This document shows, piece after piece, positions 26,149 to 34,049 of a stretch of 64,000 bases of DNA. The notes below the pieces were generated by a model. It worked only from the letters and a program-made list of their open reading frames with translations. It made no database searches and was not told where the DNA came from. Source of the DNA: Streptomyces sp. NBC_01276 (GTDB taxonomy: Bacteria; Actinomycetota; Actinomycetes; Streptomycetales; Streptomycetaceae); assembly GCF_041435355.1 (NCBI RefSeq), contig NZ_CP108442.1:992001-1056000 (forward strand). Reading direction: 5' to 3'. Position 1 is the first letter of the stretch. Every line of letters starts with the position of its first letter. Position numbers and translations under genes: made by a program.

Positions 26149-27000
26149 TCAGGTCTTGACCGCTCCCTCGCCCACCCCCTTGAAGAAGAAACGCTGGAGG
26201 GCGAAGAAGAGCAGCATCATCGGCACGAACGCGGCCATGGCTCCGGCCGCGATGATCCGCTGGTCGCTGGTGGTCGTGGCGCCGGCGAGGGTCTTCAGGC
26301 CGAGCTGGAGGGTGTAGTGCTCGCTGTCGGTGAGGACCAGCAGCGGCCAGAGGAAGTCGTCCCAGGCGCCCATGAAGCTGGTGATGCAGACGACGGCGAG
26401 GGCCCCCTTGGCGGCCGGGAGGAAGACCCGGGTGAAGCGGGTCCACTCGTTGGCCCCGTCCAGGACCGCGGCTTCCTCGATCTCCCTGGGGACGGCCAGG
26501 AAGGCCGCACGCATGACCATGATGTTGAGGACCGAGACCGCTCCCGGCAGCCAGACCCCGATCAGGGTGTCGACCAGGCCCATCTCCCGGACCGTGAGGA
26601 ACATCGAGATCATGACGGACTCGAAGGGGAACATCAGGGTGGCCACCAGGAGGGTGAAGACCGTCCTGCGGCCCTTCCACCCGGCCCGCGAGAGGGCGTA
26701 GCCGCCCATCGCCGCGAAGAGCATGTTCGAGGTGATCGCGAGGAGCGCCACGGTGAGGGTGTTGCCCACGTACTGCAGGAGCGGGAAGGACTCGGCGACG
26801 CGGAGGTAGTTTTCGAGGGTGGGCCGGGAGGGCAGCACGCCGTCGTAGACGTTCTCGGTGCGGCCCCTGAGCGAGGTCAGGAACTGCCAGACGATCGGCC
26901 CGAGGACGACCGCGAGCATCAGCAGCAGCGTCGCGTACCGGGCGGCGAGCCCGAGCAGCCGGCGCCGGCGGACCTCCCGGGAGGGGGCGTGCGCGCTCAC
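26149..27000 (-). CDS. Sugar ABC transporter permease (MalG/CUT1 type)
   Basis: 283 residues from a GTG overlapping the previous stop. Six transmembrane helices are visible, and the ATPase-coupling EAA loop reads EIEEAAVLDGANEWTRFTRV followed by FLPAAKGALAVV, as in MalG-like CUT1 permeases. It pairs with the MalF-like permease encoded just before it. No ATPase gene is present in the operon, as is usual for Streptomyces CUT1 importers that share MsiK. The likely cargo is a mannoside because the next gene is a GH38 mannosidase. Confidence 0.9.
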   Translation of the reverse strand: MSAHAPSREVRRRRLLGLAARYATLLLMLAVVLGPIVWQFLTSLRGRTENVYDGVLPSRPTLENYLRVAESFPLLQYVGNTLTVALLAITSNMLFAAMGGYALSRAGWKGRRTVFTLLVATLMFPFESVMISMFLTVREMGLVDTLIGVWLPGAVSVLNIMVMRAAFLAVPREIEEAAVLDGANEWTRFTRVFLPAAKGALAVVCITSFMGAWDDFLWPLLVLTDSEHYTLQLGLKTLAGATTTSDQRIIAAGAMAAFVPMMLLFFALQRFFFKGVGEGAVKT

Positions 27001-27992
27001 TCCTCGTCCCCCTTCGACAGGCGGCGTCCCAGCAGGCTGAAGACCAGTGTCAGCAGGAACAGCAGGATCGAGAGGGCGCTGGCGTAGCCGGTCTCCCCGG
27101 AGAAGCCGAGGCCGACCTGCCGGATGAGGAAGGGCAGGGTGCGGGACCCGCCGCCGGGGCCGCCGCTCTCCCCGCCCAGGATGTAGATCTCGGTGAAGAC
27201 GCGCAGGGCCGAGATGGCGGAGAGGGTGCCGACCAGCAGCATCATCGGTTTCACCTGCGGGACGGTGATGCTGAAGAAGCGGCGTACGGGGCCGGCGCCG
27301 TCGAGGGCGGCCGCCTCGTAGAGCGCGGCGGGCACGTTCCCGAGGGCCGCCAGGTAGAACACCATGTAGTAGCCGAGGCCCTTCCACACGGTCACGATCA
27401 TCGCGGAGACCAGCAGCATGGTGCTGTCGGTGAGGAAGGGGATCGGCCCGGAGATCACGCCGATCCGCTCGAAGACCGTGTTGACGAGCCCGTCGCTGCG
27501 CAGCACCCACTGCCAGATCAGGCCGACGACGACGGCCGAGGCGATCACCGGGGTGTAGAAGGCGGAACGGAAGAAGCCGATGCCGGGAACCTCGGTGCGG
27601 ACGAGGACCGCGAGGGCCAGCGGCAGCAGGACCAGACAGGGAACGACGACGACCAGGTAGAGCACGCTGTTGCCGGTGGCCACCCAGAAGTCGGGGTCGG
27701 CGAAGGCGCGGGTGTAGTTGTCGAAGCCGACGAAGGAGCCGCCGCGCAGGATCTGGGCGTCGGTGAAGGAGAGGACGACGGTGTTGACGAAGGGCCAGAG
27801 GCTGAACAGGACCACCATCAGCAGGCCGGGGGCGAGGAACAGGTAGGGGGTCCACCACCTGCGGTGGGGCAGTCCCGTGTCGGCCCCCGTCGCCCGGTCC
27901 GCCGCGCGCGGGCGCCCGCGCCCGCGCCCGCGCCCGCCGTCCCGGGCCGCTGCCGGGGTCGCGGGCGGGGCCGGGGTCGCGGCCGCGGTCAC
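26997..27992 (-). CDS. Sugar ABC transporter permease (MalF/CUT1 type)
   Basis: 331 residues from a GTG overlapping the stop of the binding-protein gene (GTGA). The first ~40 residues are a basic, low-complexity cytoplasmic tail with a GRGRGRGRP run produced by a repeat at about 27900-27935. Six transmembrane helices follow (first: LFLAPGLLMVVLFSLWPFV). The coupling loop is NVPAALYEAAALDGAGPVRRFFSI. It forms the importer pore with the MalG-like partner encoded next. Family call is firm; cargo is inferred from the downstream mannosidase. Confidence 0.9.
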   Translation of the reverse strand: MTAAATPAPPATPAAARDGGRGRGRGRPRAADRATGADTGLPHRRWWTPYLFLAPGLLMVVLFSLWPFVNTVVLSFTDAQILRGGSFVGFDNYTRAFADPDFWVATGNSVLYLVVVVPCLVLLPLALAVLVRTEVPGIGFFRSAFYTPVIASAVVVGLIWQWVLRSDGLVNTVFERIGVISGPIPFLTDSTMLLVSAMIVTVWKGLGYYMVFYLAALGNVPAALYEAAALDGAGPVRRFFSITVPQVKPMMLLVGTLSAISALRVFTEIYILGGESGGPGGGSRTLPFLIRQVGLGFSGETGYASALSILLFLLTLVFSLLGRRLSKGDEE

Positions 27993-29320
27993 TTCCGCAC
28001 CGTCGCGGCCAGCAGCCGGTTGGCTTCCTCCTGGGCCCTGCGCACCGCCGTCCGGGCGTCCTCCTCCCCCTTGACGGCCTTCTGCATCTCGCGCGCCACC
28101 GCGTCGCCGACCTGACTGGTCCACTCGACGGGCGTGTTGGCGTCCAGGTCGGCGGTGGCGAGCTGTCGGGCACCGATCGCACGGGCGAGGGTCTCGGCGT
28201 CCTTGCCGTCGCCCGCGTCGGAGAAGTACGGGTCGGCCAGGCCCTTGGCGTTGGAGGGGTAGATGGTGGCCTTCTTGGAGAACTCCACCTGGTTGGGGCC
28301 GTTGGTCACCCATTTGGCGAACTCGGCGGCGGCGTCCGGGTGCCGGGTGTCCTTCCTGATGCCGAGGGACTGGGCGTAGATGCCGATGTGGCCGAGGGTG
28401 CCGGTGACCGCGCCGGCGACGCGGGTCTGTGCGTAGATCCGGGGGGCGTTGAGCCTGATGTCCTTGACGAAGCCCGGGGAGCCGGGGCCGAAGACCAGCT
28501 TGCCGCCGCCGTAGAGCTGGTTGATGTCGTCGGCCTTGAGGAGGGACTCCTTGGGCATGGCGCCCTTGGCGTAGAGGTCCTTCATCCGCTCGGCCCACGC
28601 GACGGCCTGGTCGGTGTCGAAGGTGAAGCGGTCCCGTGAGGCGTTCAGGAGCGGGACGCCCATCTTCTGCCAGTCGCCGGGGAGCCGGCCCTTGGGGTCG
28701 GCCATGAAGGCGGAGTACCGGCCGCCGGAGCGGGCGGCGATCTGCTCGGCGTAGTCGAAGAACTGCTCGACGGTGGTGGGGGGTTTGTCCGCGTCGAGGC
28801 CGGCCTCGCGGAAGAGGTCCTGGTTGTAGGTGAGGATCTCGGGGGTCACGTACCAGGGGTAGGCGTACACGCCGTCGCCCTTGCCGGGGAGTCTGAACTG
28901 CTCCCAGGCGCCGGGGACGTAGTCCTTGGCGACGGCCGCGTCGAGCGTGGCGACGTCGGCGAGCATGCCGCGGTCGCCGAGCAGCTGGAAGGAGTCCGTG
29001 GAGAGGTTGACCACGTCGGGGAGGGCTCCGGCCTGGGCGTCGGCGACGAGCTTCTCGTTGTAGCCGTCGCCCGGGACGTCCTCCCACTTCACCTTGACGT
29101 CCGGGTACTTCCTCTCGAAGGAGTCGATGACCCCCTGGACGTATCCGGTGTACACCGGCTTGAGCTGGAGGGTGCGGAAGGTGATCTCCCCGGCCACCCT
29201 GCCGGTCTTCTCCGCCTCCTTCGTGTCCCCCGCGCCGCCGAGGCCGCAGGCGGAGAGGGAGAGGAGGGAACCGGCCACCAGCGTGGCGAGGGCCGTACGG
29301 GTCAGCTGTGAACGAGTCAT
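27989..29320 (-). CDS. Sugar-binding lipoprotein of the mannoside ABC importer
   Basis: 443 residues. The signal peptide ends in SLSACGLGG, a lipobox. The body is a type II sugar-binding protein (SBP_bac_1): GEITFRTLQLKP, SFERKYPDVKVKWEDVPGD, ALPDVVNLSTDSF, the hinge strand GVYAYPWYVTPEILTYNQDL and a C-terminal EFAKWVTNGPNQ region. It is the first gene of the operon binding protein, MalF-like, MalG-like, GH38, GNAT, joined by GTGA overlaps. The ligand is probably an alpha-mannoside. Its promoter should lie in the 29321-29500 region on the minus strand. Confidence 0.9.
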   Translation of the reverse strand: MTRSQLTRTALATLVAGSLLSLSACGLGGAGDTKEAEKTGRVAGEITFRTLQLKPVYTGYVQGVIDSFERKYPDVKVKWEDVPGDGYNEKLVADAQAGALPDVVNLSTDSFQLLGDRGMLADVATLDAAVAKDYVPGAWEQFRLPGKGDGVYAYPWYVTPEILTYNQDLFREAGLDADKPPTTVEQFFDYAEQIAARSGGRYSAFMADPKGRLPGDWQKMGVPLLNASRDRFTFDTDQAVAWAERMKDLYAKGAMPKESLLKADDINQLYGGGKLVFGPGSPGFVKDIRLNAPRIYAQTRVAGAVTGTLGHIGIYAQSLGIRKDTRHPDAAAEFAKWVTNGPNQVEFSKKATIYPSNAKGLADPYFSDAGDGKDAETLARAIGARQLATADLDANTPVEWTSQVGDAVAREMQKAVKGEEDARTAVRRAQEEANRLLAATVRK

Positions 29321-29690
29321 CGTCGCCGCCTTCCGGGGGAGTTCCGGCCTCGCTGCCGGAACGCTCCGCCCACGCTGTCCGGAAACCGGGACCCCGTCAA
29401 CGAGCCCGAAAGCCAGCTGGCCGACGGCACATACGTCCCGAAACGAGACAGGTGACCTCGACGGCGCCTTCAGGCCTTCGCCACACCCGTCATTGACCTG
29501 GACTGATGCGCTTTAGTTCAAGGCTTCCCCATGAAGGTATCGGTTCAATAACGAAGATGATTGCGCGTCAGTGTTTGACTTCTTATCGACGGTTGTTCCG
29601 GGCCGGTACTAATGCGCTTTATCCCCGCGCTCGCGAAACCGCTTTACCCACGGGTTCGGCCCGCCCGCCCCGCCGCCCGCACAAAACACG
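29321..29690. promoter_or_regulatory. Intergenic region with a 14-bp direct repeat
   Basis: This 370-base stretch precedes both the minus-strand mannoside operon and the plus-strand tRNA-like gene. The sequence ACTGATGCGCTTTA at 29502-29515 recurs as ACTAATGCGCTTTA at 29608-29621 (13 of 14 identical, 106 bases apart). The region around 29500-29630 is markedly richer in A+T than its surroundings, consistent with regulatory DNA. The repeats could be a regulator's paired sites. I see no gene here. Confidence 0.45.
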
Positions 29691-29719
29691 TTGTGCGGAG
29701 CCGTCCCACCGCCTACGTT
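29691..29719 (+). promoter_or_regulatory. Promoter just upstream of the tRNA-like gene
   Basis: TTGTGC (29691-29696) and TACGTT (29714-29719) are separated by exactly 17 bases. The predicted start of transcription is near 29726, about 5 bases before the first base of the tRNA-like fold, a spacing typical of tRNA genes. Confidence 0.55.
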
Positions 29720-29731
29720 CGTGGCGAACGA

Positions 29732-29806
29732 CGGCGTGTAGCTCAGCAGCAGAGCACCGGGCTTCCTTCCCGGAGGGCGCAGGGGCAGAACCTGCCACGC
29801 CGGCCA
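29732..29806 (+). tRNA. tRNA-like RNA, anticodon UCC (Gly-like), with atypical D- and T-loops
   Basis: A full cloverleaf can be drawn by eye: acceptor 29732-29738 with 29796-29802 (7 bp), TA, D-stem GCTC/GAGC, A, anticodon stem CCGGG/CCCGG, 5-base variable loop AGGGC, T-stem GCAGG/CCTGC, discriminator G at 29803 and encoded CCA at 29804-29806. All 21 stem pairs are Watson-Crick. The anticodon loop CTTCCTT puts UCC at 29764-29766. The D-loop is AGCAGCA, without the GG pair, and the T-loop is GGCAGAA in place of TTCRANN. The first pair is C1-G72 and base 73 is G, unlike normal bacterial tRNA-Gly (G1-C72, U73); base 37 is U. The fold is conserved but the tertiary and identity signals are not, so it may be a non-translating or tRNA-mimic RNA. 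The CCA overlaps the next ATG. Confidence 0.72.
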
Positions 29807-32142
29807 TGAACGCACACGCTGACCAGCAGCTCCCGCACCCGTCCCCGTCCGTCTCCGCGTCCCCGTCCTACGCGGCGGACCGGCTCGCCCGGGCCCTGCG
29901 GACCTCGCTCACCCACGAGGACGCGGCCACCCGCGAACGGGCCGGGGCCCGTGCCCGCCAGTGGCGGGACGTCCTGTCCGGCATGGCCGGGGGCACCCTG
30001 TCCATCGGATCGCGGACCCCCGTCGCCACGCTGCCCGCCTGGGTCACGCCGGACGTGGTCACCGGAGGCTTCGCGACCGGCTCGGCCGCGGCGGGCGGGC
30101 CGCTGCTGCCCCACGAGAAGGAGACCGCCCGGCGGGCCGGCGTACCCGCGACCCGGTCGGACCTCTTCGCCCACCACCTCACCGAGGACGGCCTGCGCGA
30201 CCTGTGGTCCCTGCTCGACAGCGGCCGCTACGAGGTGCACGCGCCCGAGGAGGCGGCGCTGGCGACGGTGGCGTGGCTGGTGCGCGCCGGCCGGTTCGAC
30301 TCCGCCGCCGAACTCGTCGCGGAGATCGGCCCGTTCGCCGACCGGCTGCGGTTCGCCCCGCGGCCCGCCGAGCGGCCCGCGCCCGGCGTGGACTGCCTGC
30401 ACCGCCGCACCGCGGGCGAGGCCGCCGCCGCGCTGGCCCGCCGCAAGCCCCACCCGGGGGTGGAGGCGCAGCGCGAAGCCCTGTCCGTATGGCGGCCGTT
30501 CGAGGACGAACTGCTCGCGCACCGGCTGGCGGCGGCCGGGCCGGACGCGCCTCCGCCGGGCTGGCGCGCCGAGGGGGCCGCGCTGCTGGCCCGGTACGCC
30601 GGCCTCGCCGCCGCGCACACCCGCTGTACCAAGCACCTGGACCCGAAGTCGAACGCGGCGATCCTGCGCCGCGCCCTGGAGGAGGAACTCGCGGGCCGCG
30701 CCCTCGCGCCCCGCCTTGCCGGGCTGCTGCGGGTCGCCGTCTCCTCGATGGTCGCCAAGCGCGGCGTACCCGGCTCCCCCGCGCACACCCGGCTGCGTCG
30801 GGCCCGGGCCGAGCACGCGGCGCTGCCCTCGCACCACGCGCTGGCCGCGCTGGTGCTGCGGCGGATCGCCCCCCTCGACGGGGAGCGCGGGATCCCGGAC
30901 CCGGAGGCCGCGGTGGCTCCGGTGAGCGGGCGCGAGGCCGGGGAGACCGGGCTGCCCGAGGGTGCGGTGGTGCCGCCGGCCGTCGCCGCCGTCGTCCGCG
31001 GCGCGCTCAGCGCCCCGTTGGAGGTGCTCGTGGAGCGCGGGGTGGTGCCGTCCGCCGAGGTGCTGGCCGCGCTGGTGCCGCAGCTCGTCGCCGCGGTCAC
31101 CGCCGAGCGGTACGCGGACGCGCCGCTGCGGACCCTGATGGCGGCGACGTACCGCGCCTTCCGGCGCCGGCGCTCCCTGCTGCTGCTCAATCTGGAACAC
31201 CAGGTGCGGATCGGGGAACTCCCCTGGGTCCGGGCCGTTTCCGGCGAACTCGCGGGCGACCTCGCCGACGGCCTCTCGGACGGACCGGCCGACCGGGAGC
31301 CGGCCGAGGAGGCGCTGCGGCGGCTCGGCGAGCTGGCCGTGTGCGCCTTCCCGGCCACCGTGCTGCCCAATCCCCTGGTGCGTGAGCTGGGCGAGCTCTC
31401 CCGGCGGGCGGAGCTGGGCGCGCCGTTCGTGGAGGAGCTCGCCGCCGACATCTTCATGGGGACCTTCAGCCCGAAGTTCCTCGTCGCCGCGCGGATCGCC
31501 GCCGACCTCCTGGAAGGGAGCCTGTACGCGCGCTACTACGGCATCGACTACGCGGCGGTGCGCCGGATGGCGGTCGCGCAGGCCGCCGACAGCGCGCTGC
31601 GCGGCCACCCGGCCCGCACCGCGCCGGAGTTCGCCGCGCTGTGCGCGCAGCGGGCGGGTACGGGATCCCCGGGCTGGTCCACGGCGGCGAACGGCACCGT
31701 GATCGAGCAGGCCCAGATCCTGACCACGCACAACCTCGCCACCCTGGCCGCGCGGGCCCGGATCGCGCCGCAGCCCGGCTGGGCACGGCCGGCGCGGGAC
31801 TGCTTCGGGACGGTGTGCCGGCTGCTGGCCCGGGTGGAGGGCAACCCGCGCCCGATGCCCACGATCAAGGACGCGGCGTACGCGTGGCGGCAGATGCTGT
31901 TCCACCTCTCGCTGTGCGAAGCGGCGGAGCGGGAGGCGGTCCTGGCCTGGATCGAGGCGGAGGCCGCGCGCCGGTCCGGGCACGTACGGACGCTGCTGGC
32001 CCCGGCCCTCGCCGGGCTCCGCCTGGTGGCCGGGGGCGGATCCTTCGGTGCGGACGGCACCGCCGAGGCCGGCCGGGCCCGCCGGCTGCTGGGCTGGAGC
32101 ACCGGCCGGCACTGGATGCGGGGCAGCAGGCTGCCGGGGTAG
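29806..32142 (+). CDS. 778-residue protein of unknown function downstream of the tRNA-like RNA
   Basis: The ATG at 29806 shares its A with the CCA end of the tRNA-like gene. No ribosome site lies at normal distance; GGAGGG and AGGGG are 20-30 bases away inside the cloverleaf. The first ~35 residues are Pro/Ser-rich, then the protein is almost wholly alpha-helical, rich in Ala, Leu and Arg. Notable segments are HHLTEDGLRDLWSLL, CLHRRTAGEAAAAL, HTRCTKHLDPKSNAAILRR, RRRRSLLLLNLEHQVR, ELAADIFMGTFSPKF, ARYYGIDYAAVRRM and TTHNLATLAARARIAP. I recognise no domain; there is no signal peptide and no nucleotide-binding loop. Many Arg and a TPR- or HEAT-like helical look would suit RNA or protein binding, but this is only an impression. 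The link with the RNA is by position. Confidence 0.8.
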   Translation: MNAHADQQLPHPSPSVSASPSYAADRLARALRTSLTHEDAATRERAGARARQWRDVLSGMAGGTLSIGSRTPVATLPAWVTPDVVTGGFATGSAAAGGPLLPHEKETARRAGVPATRSDLFAHHLTEDGLRDLWSLLDSGRYEVHAPEEAALATVAWLVRAGRFDSAAELVAEIGPFADRLRFAPRPAERPAPGVDCLHRRTAGEAAAALARRKPHPGVEAQREALSVWRPFEDELLAHRLAAAGPDAPPPGWRAEGAALLARYAGLAAAHTRCTKHLDPKSNAAILRRALEEELAGRALAPRLAGLLRVAVSSMVAKRGVPGSPAHTRLRRARAEHAALPSHHALAALVLRRIAPLDGERGIPDPEAAVAPVSGREAGETGLPEGAVVPPAVAAVVRGALSAPLEVLVERGVVPSAEVLAALVPQLVAAVTAERYADAPLRTLMAATYRAFRRRRSLLLLNLEHQVRIGELPWVRAVSGELAGDLADGLSDGPADREPAEEALRRLGELAVCAFPATVLPNPLVRELGELSRRAELGAPFVEELAADIFMGTFSPKFLVAARIAADLLEGSLYARYYGIDYAAVRRMAVAQAADSALRGHPARTAPEFAALCAQRAGTGSPGWSTAANGTVIEQAQILTTHNLATLAARARIAPQPGWARPARDCFGTVCRLLARVEGNPRPMPTIKDAAYAWRQMLFHLSLCEAAEREAVLAWIEAEAARRSGHVRTLLAPALAGLRLVAGGGSFGADGTAEAGRARRLLGWSTGRHWMRGSRLPG

Positions 32143-32315
32143 CCGGTTCCCCGGGCGACGCCCGGACGGTCAACCCCGCGCACACGGGACGTCCACCGTC
32201 CGGGTGGTCGACGCGTCCCCCGTCCCGGGAGACGGCCGGCCGGGGCGGGCCGTAACACGCGGAGCGGGTGGCCGGCAGGGGGTTCTGCACGGCCGACCCG
32301 AACGGATCATGGGTT

Positions 32316-32349
32316 TTGCCTTGATCAACGCAATGTGATGCATTGATCA
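32316..32349 (+). promoter_or_regulatory. Promoter overlapped by a palindromic operator, upstream of the alpha-oxidation operon
   Basis: TTGCCT (32316-32321) and TGCATT (32339-32344) are 17 bases apart and end 39 bases before the ATG. The arms TGATCAA (32322-32328) and TTGATCA (32343-32349) are exact reverse complements around a 14-base centre that itself holds GCA and TGC in symmetry. The operator covers the spacer and -10, as expected for a repressor site. No regulator gene is adjacent. Confidence 0.55.
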
Positions 32350-32383
32350 CCCACTGCTTCCGTCTGCTCCGCTAAGGAACCCC

Positions 32384-33994
32384 ATGCGTACGGTCCGCGA
32401 GTCGGTCCTGGACGTCCTGCGCACACGCGGGATGACCACGGTGTTCGGGAACCCGGGCTCCACCGAACTGCCCATGCTCAAGCACTTCCCCGACGACTTC
32501 CGCTACGTACTGGGCCTGCAGGAGGCCGTCGTCGTGGGCATGGCCGACGGCTTCGCCCTCGCCTCCGGCACCACCGCCCTGGTCAACCTGCACACCGGCC
32601 CGGGTACGGGCAACGCCATGGGCGCGATCCTCAACGCCCGTGCGAACCGGACCCCGATGGTGGTCACCGCCGGCCAGCAGGTCCGCGCGATGCTCACCAT
32701 GGAGGCCCTGCTGGCCAATCCGCAGTCCACCCTCCTGCCGCAGCCCGCCGTCAAGTGGGCGTACGAGCCGCCGCGCCCGGCCGACGTGGCGCCGGCCCTC
32801 GCCCGCGCGGCCCAGATCGCCGAAACCCCGCCGCAGGGACCGGTGTTCGTCTCGCTGCCGATGGACGACTTCGACGTGGTGATCGACGAGGCCGAGGACC
32901 GGGCCGCGCAGCGGACCGCCGCCCGTACCGTCACCCATGCGGCCGTGCCGTCCGCCGAGGCGGTAAGGGCGCTGGCCGCCCGCCTGGCGGGTGCCCGCAG
33001 CGCCGTCCTGGTCGTCGGCAACGACGTGGACGCGGGCGGGGCCTGGGACGCGGTCGTGGCCCTGGCCGACCGCACCGGGCTGCCCGTGTGGTCGGCGCCC
33101 ACCGAGGGCCGGTGCGCGTTCCCCAAGTCCCATCCCCGCTACCGGGGGACGCTGCCGCCGGCCATCGCGCCGCTCGCGCGCTGCCTGGAGGGCCACGACC
33201 TGGTCCTCGTCATCGGCGCCCCGGTGTTCTGCTACTACCCGTACGTCCCCGGCGCCTACCTGCCCGAGGGCGCCGAGCTGGTGCAGCTCACCCGCGACGC
33301 GGAGGAGGCGGCCCGCGCCCCCGTCGGGGACGCCCTGGTCGCCGACCTGGCGCTGACCGTACGGGCGCTGCTGGCGGAGCTGCCGGAGCGGCGGGCCCAG
33401 GAGGCCGCGCCGCGCATCGAGCGGGCCGTCTCCTACGCGGAGACGGACGGGATGCTGACCCCGCTCGCCGCGATGTCGGCGATCGCCCAGGGCGCCCCCG
33501 AGAACACCCTCTGGATCAACGAATCGCCGTCCAACCTGGGCCAGTTCCACGACGCGACCCGGATCAGCACCCCCGGTTCCTTCCTCTTCACCGCGGGCGG
33601 TGGCCTGGGCTTCGGTCTCGCCGCGGCCGTCGGAGCGCAGCTCGGCGCCCCCGACCGGCCGGTGGTCTGCGTCATCGGTGACGGTTCGACCCACTACGCC
33701 GTCCAGGCGCTGTGGACCGCCGCCGCCTACCGGATCCCGGCGACCTTCGTCGTCCTGAGTAACCAGCGCTACGCCATCCTCCAGTGGTTCGCCCAGGTCG
33801 AGCGGGCCCAGGGCGCGCCCGGCCTGGAGATCCCGGGCCTGGACATCACCTCCATCGCCACGGGCTACGGCGTACCGGCCCACCGGGCGACCGGCGCGGG
33901 CGAACTCACCAAGCTCGTACGGGAGTCGGCCCTCCAGCAGGACGGCCCGGTGCTCATCGACGTGCCCGTAGCCACCGAACTCCCCTCGATGTAG
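32384..33994 (+). CDS. mdlC: Benzoylformate-decarboxylase-like ThDP enzyme (2-oxo-acid decarboxylase)
   Basis: 536 residues with AAGGAAC before ATG. It aligns by eye along its length with Pseudomonas benzoylformate decarboxylase: GNPGSTELP gives Ser26, GLQEAVVVG gives Glu47 (the ThDP-activating Glu), NLHTGPGTGNAMG gives His70, and GDGSTHYAVQALWTAA is the ThDP-binding region. The fourth classic residue, His281, lies in RYHQY in that enzyme; here the segment is CYYPY, so it is Tyr285. The enzyme should decarboxylate a 2-oxo acid to an aldehyde and CO2, but the changed residue suggests a different substrate. As first gene of an operon with a GlcD-like dehydrogenase and a fatty-acid alpha-dioxygenase, long-chain 2-oxo acids are a likely substrate. 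The symbol is by homology only. Confidence 0.85.
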   Translation: MRTVRESVLDVLRTRGMTTVFGNPGSTELPMLKHFPDDFRYVLGLQEAVVVGMADGFALASGTTALVNLHTGPGTGNAMGAILNARANRTPMVVTAGQQVRAMLTMEALLANPQSTLLPQPAVKWAYEPPRPADVAPALARAAQIAETPPQGPVFVSLPMDDFDVVIDEAEDRAAQRTAARTVTHAAVPSAEAVRALAARLAGARSAVLVVGNDVDAGGAWDAVVALADRTGLPVWSAPTEGRCAFPKSHPRYRGTLPPAIAPLARCLEGHDLVLVIGAPVFCYYPYVPGAYLPEGAELVQLTRDAEEAARAPVGDALVADLALTVRALLAELPERRAQEAAPRIERAVSYAETDGMLTPLAAMSAIAQGAPENTLWINESPSNLGQFHDATRISTPGSFLFTAGGGLGFGLAAAVGAQLGAPDRPVVCVIGDGSTHYAVQALWTAAAYRIPATFVVLSNQRYAILQWFAQVERAQGAPGLEIPGLDITSIATGYGVPAHRATGAGELTKLVRESALQQDGPVLIDVPVATELPSM

Positions 33995-34049
33995 CCCCAG
34001 GCCCCGAGGCACCCCCCGCACTCACCCCGCACCGTCCCGGAAGGCCGGC

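Noticed and set aside
27895..27935. CG-rich repeat as a possible origin or recombination site
   Set aside because: It lies in frame at the 5' end of the permease gene and encodes a GRGRGRGRP tail; no other origin signals are near.
29506..29805. Extension of the 778-residue protein upstream through the tRNA-like sequence
   Set aside because: The frame is open by chance; the extra 100 residues are Arg/Pro-rich, there is no ribosome site at 29506, and the tRNA-like fold and its promoter occupy the same DNA.
29732..29806. Ordinary tRNA-Gly gene
   Set aside because: D-loop GG, T-loop TTC, G1-C72 and U73 are all missing, so it should not act as a normal elongator tRNA-Gly.
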